Shown here piece by piece: positions 61,164 through 64,000 of a stretch of DNA of 64,000 nucleotides. Below the pieces are notes generated by a model that did not search any database, was not told the DNA's origin, and saw only the letters and a list, made by a program, of their open reading frames with translations. Origin of the DNA: Firm-04 sp045591925. GTDB taxonomy: Bacteria > Bacillota > Clostridia > Oscillospirales > Ruminococcaceae. Where the stretch lies: positions 124,001-188,000 of the forward strand of contig JAZNTW010000001.1 of NCBI GenBank assembly GCA_045591925.1, read 5' to 3'. A program made the translations under genes and the position numbers. Positions within the stretch are counted from its first letter, which is position 1, and each line of letters opens with the position of its first letter.

Positions 61164-63110
61164 TTAACGGCGCAGGTAGCGCGAGGTGGATTTGCGCTTT
61201 TTTTGCTCATACATAATCTGGTCAGCCTGCGCAATCAGCGCAAACAGCTTCATGTCAGCTTCGACCGTTGTGACAAACGAACCGATACTCGCACTAAGCT
61301 CATATGGCTTATTGATCAGCGCATTGACCTCCTGAAGCTCCTTGTAGAATTTCGCTTCAAATTTTTCAGCTTCCTCAGCGGTCAGACCACTGGTGATGGT
61401 GATGAATTCATCGCCGCCGAAGCGCGCGCAGATTTGATTTTCGTAGCAGCAGGTTTTGATGATTTCAGCCAGCTTGCGGAGTGCGAAGTCGCCCTCCTCG
61501 TGTCCGAAATTATCATTGATATATTTCAGACCGTCCATATCAATAAAGGAGATCATCAGCGTATCGTGCTGTTCCATGCAGGTTCGGAACATCTTATCTG
61601 CAAGACGGATGAAGCCGTTGCGGTTATAGATGCCGCAGAGCTGGTCAACCACATAAATACGATCCAGTTCGCGGATTGTATTATTCAGGTTCAGGAGCTT
61701 GCGGATGCTCTCAAAGGAATGGCTGATATTCATGAGCAGCGAGTGACAGACTGTTGTGCGCACGGGGAAATCGGTGTTGGTAAATATATAGTATCCGAGG
61801 CAGCGCTCACGGAAATGCAGCGGCATGATATAGCTCATATTGCCGGCGCTTTGCAGCGGGAACGGGAACAGCTTTGCGCTGCGGAACCGACTGAGTCTGC
61901 TTAACACGCCTTTTTGCCAGATCAGCGGCGCGGTCATGAATTCGGTATAATGATTTTCCCGAATTTGCTGTGGGAATGGCTCATCGTTGATGTCCAAATC
62001 CTTTTTTGGTTTCTCAAGGAACGCGCTTTCCCAATTTTCACAGAGACAGATGCAGCATTGCTCGCAATCAATCTGATGCAGATATTGTGAGATGGTGTGG
62101 ATGCAATCCTCCGGCGATTCATTGACTGCGAGCGCAGAGGTGAGTCTGTTCAGCAGATAGATGCCGTTGCGGTATTGCTTCACGGTCGCGTAGCTTTCGG
62201 AACGGTAGCTGCGCATACTCATATCTGTCTCGGTGCAGCAGCCGCAGCTTTCGAGATAGACGGGATATGCTTTGAGCGTGATTTCCTTTTCACAGCTTTC
62301 CTGATTGAACAGGCGGTGGAACAATTCACAGGCAGCTTTTCCGGCTGCTGCAAGCGGTCGGGCGACCGTTGTTAAGGACGGACAATAATGTTGTGCGAAG
62401 AATGTATGGTCGAAGCCTGTTACGATGACATCCTCCGGAACGCGGATACCATGTTCAAGCAGCGTGCTGATGGCTTCGAGTGCCATCGCGTCATTTGCTG
62501 AAATGAAAGCGTCCGGCAGCGGAAGGCCTTTTGCAAGCATGACTTCTACAGCCTGTCTGCCGCTGGCTGGTCGGAAATTGCCCCAATAGATGCGATTTGG
62601 ATCAATCGGGATTTCGTGTTCCTCCATGACGGAAAGAAAGGCTTCATAGCGCTGTGTTGCTTCCGGATTCTGGAGCGGACCGGAAATGAAGTTAAAGGTT
62701 TTCGCATGATGCTTTTCGATCAGATGCTCGACAATCTGGCGCATCGCACCGGAATTGTCGATCCGGATATTATAAAAGGAAGGATCGGCATCGCTGTCAA
62801 AAACGACCGCCGGAATATTGGATTCACGAATTGCGTTGCAGATATATTCACGCGATTCGATATCGCTGATGGTATTGGTCAGCAGAATGGCACCATCAAA
62901 CATCGCGAGATTCGCAAGCCGATAGATGCTGTATTCACCACGGTCGTAAATAGCATTGTCGAGCACGCCGCCGAAGCAAGTGAAAACGGTGATATTGAAA
63001 TTGAGTTCCTTTGCTGCTTGAGAAATGCCATCGAGAATACTGCCCTGGTATTCCTCGTCTGTTCCGGCAACAAAAACGGCAATGCTGCGAATAATTCCTT
63101 CGCTCATCAT
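61164..63110 (-). CDS. Diguanylate cyclase with LacI/periplasmic-binding-like sensor domain
   Basis: A 648-residue protein. Residues 1-285 form a Peripla_BP_3/LacI-type ligand-binding domain (VFVAGTDEEYQGSILDGIS, PDAFISANDAMALEA) without a DNA-binding helix-turn-helix. A middle region (about 300-480) is probably GAF-like. The C-terminal GGDEF domain (about 485-645) has an intact RFGGDEF at 563-569, so it should make cyclic di-GMP. An RxxD inhibitory site is absent. There is no signal peptide or membrane helix, so it senses an internal ligand. Two cysteine clusters, SCGCC (288-292) and CEQCCICLC (349-357), stand out. Confidence 0.9.
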   Translation of the reverse strand: MMSEGIIRSIAVFVAGTDEEYQGSILDGISQAAKELNFNITVFTCFGGVLDNAIYDRGEYSIYRLANLAMFDGAILLTNTISDIESREYICNAIRESNIPAVVFDSDADPSFYNIRIDNSGAMRQIVEHLIEKHHAKTFNFISGPLQNPEATQRYEAFLSVMEEHEIPIDPNRIYWGNFRPASGRQAVEVMLAKGLPLPDAFISANDAMALEAISTLLEHGIRVPEDVIVTGFDHTFFAQHYCPSLTTVARPLAAAGKAACELFHRLFNQESCEKEITLKAYPVYLESCGCCTETDMSMRSYRSESYATVKQYRNGIYLLNRLTSALAVNESPEDCIHTISQYLHQIDCEQCCICLCENWESAFLEKPKKDLDINDEPFPQQIRENHYTEFMTAPLIWQKGVLSRLSRFRSAKLFPFPLQSAGNMSYIMPLHFRERCLGYYIFTNTDFPVRTTVCHSLLMNISHSFESIRKLLNLNNTIRELDRIYVVDQLCGIYNRNGFIRLADKMFRTCMEQHDTLMISFIDMDGLKYINDNFGHEEGDFALRKLAEIIKTCCYENQICARFGGDEFITITSGLTAEEAEKFEAKFYKELQEVNALINKPYELSASIGSFVTTVEADMKLFALIAQADQIMYEQKKRKSTSRYLRR

Positions 63111-63186
63111 GAGTCCCCTTTCATAAAACGCCGCAAGACGTTTTTATTAAAAAAACGAACTAATATGATTAAATCGCTTCATTTGT

Positions 63187-63215
63187 ATTATAACATATAT
63201 CTGATGAGAAATCAA
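63187..63215 (-). promoter_or_regulatory. Promoter of the GGDEF gene
   Basis: Minus strand -35 TTGATT (63215-63210), 17-bp spacer ending TGT, -10 TATAAT (63192-63187). The rest of the 305-bp gap 63111-63415 is A/T-rich and holds only this promoter and the terminator at 63366. Confidence 0.75.
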
Positions 63216-63365
63216 GTACATTTACATAATTTTGTTTCATTTCCGGCACAAAATGTGTGTATTCGCATAAATATGGAATATATAGCAGCGGTAAATGAAA
63301 GGGAGATAGACTATCATGCGGAAAATTATAATATATTTGCATTGCAGCAGAATGTGTGCGCAGAA

Positions 63366-63406
63366 AAAACCGCAAATCCGGCGATAAACCGGATTCGCGG
63401 CTTTGT
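63366..63406 (-). terminator. Terminator of the partial gene at the right edge
   Basis: Stem AAGCCGCGAATCCGG / CCGGATTTGCGGTTT with one mismatch; the minus strand ends in TTTTTTC. Confidence 0.85.
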
Positions 63407-63415
63407 GCGATGATA

Positions 63416-64000
63416 TTAGTTCAGTGCATCCATGAGCATCTCATAGCGGGAAGTGAGACAGCCGGCGCCGGTAAAGCAGTTCAGGCGAACTGTCTGACCG
63501 GTATAGTTGCCGTTTTCAATCAGATAATAGTGATTCTTTTCTTTCTCGATAAAATTGAGCGTGAGCGTACTGCCGTCCAGCTCTGTATAAATGATCTGGA
63601 TTACAGGCTCTTTCGTAAGATCAGGCTGATCATCGAGATGCAGTTCGGAAAAACGCAGATTTGCGATGGTGCGGTAGAATGTCTGATAGAGCTGCATGAT
63701 ATTCTCATCTTCCATCGCGGAAATGTCGATATCACCGAGCTTGAACTTATCGTTTGCATAATCAATGTGAAGCGTTTCGTGCAGGTCATAGGTCTCGCCC
63801 ATATTGATTTCAACCGATTTCAGCTTCTGAATATCCGGTTCCGAGCAGAACGGATACATCAGATCAACAGGGGTGACATTGGCAAACGAGGTTTCTGCGC
63901 GATTGATGGTAAAGACCTGTTCGCTGTTTGCGTAATAGCCGTAAATCAGCGTTTCGTTTTCGTTACTGGTAACCATATCGCCGAACCAGATTTCCTCTTT
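63416..64000 (-). CDS. Unknown protein, C-terminal part (continues beyond window)
   Basis: At least 194 residues; the frame stays open to the window edge, with codons KEEIWFGD before the first internal ATG at 63976, so the start lies outside. The sequence is beta-rich and acidic (for example NFIEKEKNHYYLIENGNYTG, FTINRAETSFANVTP), without membrane segments in the visible part. The style resembles the DUF4340 group of exported proteins, but I am not sure. The end at SRYEMLMDALN is followed by a good terminator. Confidence 0.7.
   Translation of the reverse strand, partial: KEEIWFGDMVTSNENETLIYGYYANSEQVFTINRAETSFANVTPVDLMYPFCSEPDIQKLKSVEINMGETYDLHETLHIDYANDKFKLGDIDISAMEDENIMQLYQTFYRTIANLRFSELHLDDQPDLTKEPVIQIIYTELDGSTLTLNFIEKEKNHYYLIENGNYTGQTVRLNCFTGAGCLTSRYEMLMDALN

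Overview
The window looks like a chromosomal segment from a spore-forming, anaerobic clostridial Firmicute, most likely Oscillospiraceae/Ruminococcaceae (Ruminococcus-like). The signs are a NADH-linked trimeric [FeFe]-hydrogenase operon, rubrerythrin, an alpha/beta-type small acid-soluble spore protein, SpoVG, LexA, ZapA, HemZ and a T-box leader on aspS. Promoters are of the TTGACA-N17-TATAAT type, mostly with an extended -10 TG. I saw no rRNA, tRNA, CRISPR array, insertion sequence transposase or phage gene.

Region 1 (1-22.9 kb) is a surface-polysaccharide locus. After the 5' end of a divergent galE, a strong promoter near 0.6 kb drives about 21 co-directional genes. They are: a Pgl-like initiation triad (aminotransferase, sugar-phosphate transferase, acetyltransferase); an unusual acyl-chemistry block (ACP, AMP-dependent ligase, metallo-beta-lactamase-fold hydrolase, LuxE-like, LuxC-like, FabG-like SDR); a NeuB-like PEP-condensing synthase; glycosyltransferases, a Wzy-like polymerase and a Wzx flippase; then a dTDP-amino-sugar set (rmlA, rmlB, aminotransferase, two acyltransferases) and UDP-glucose dehydrogenase. 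A MITE-like repeat of about 146-178 bp with 17-bp inverted ends lies at each end of the locus in direct orientation and once inside in inverted orientation. A fourth copy at 56.5 kb is an internally deleted 42-bp version.

Region 2 (23-43.3 kb) is mostly core genome: SASP, a guanylate-kinase-like protein, an unknown soluble protein, a Wzz-like chain-length protein, and the recJ-rel-MBL-GNAT-hemZ-tatD run. It continues with a YfhO membrane protein and a Nudix hydrolase, convergent spoVG, and a murC-lexA-zapA-U32 peptidase operon.

Region 3 (43.3-64 kb) holds an MBOAT/DHHW/ACP cassette that probably acylates a cell-surface polymer, and a membrane M48 peptidase with a proline-rich tail. It also holds the hydCBA hydrogenase operon, an S1-domain protein, a MATE exporter, rubrerythrin and T-box-controlled aspS (probably non-discriminating). 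The end of the window has a flotillin, a cytosolic LacI-like-sensor/GGDEF diguanylate cyclase, and a partial unknown gene running off the edge.

The most unusual content is the lux-like acyl-reduction block embedded in the polysaccharide operon next to a NeuB homologue that lacks NeuA and NeuC partners. The mobile-looking repeat family that brackets this locus comes second.
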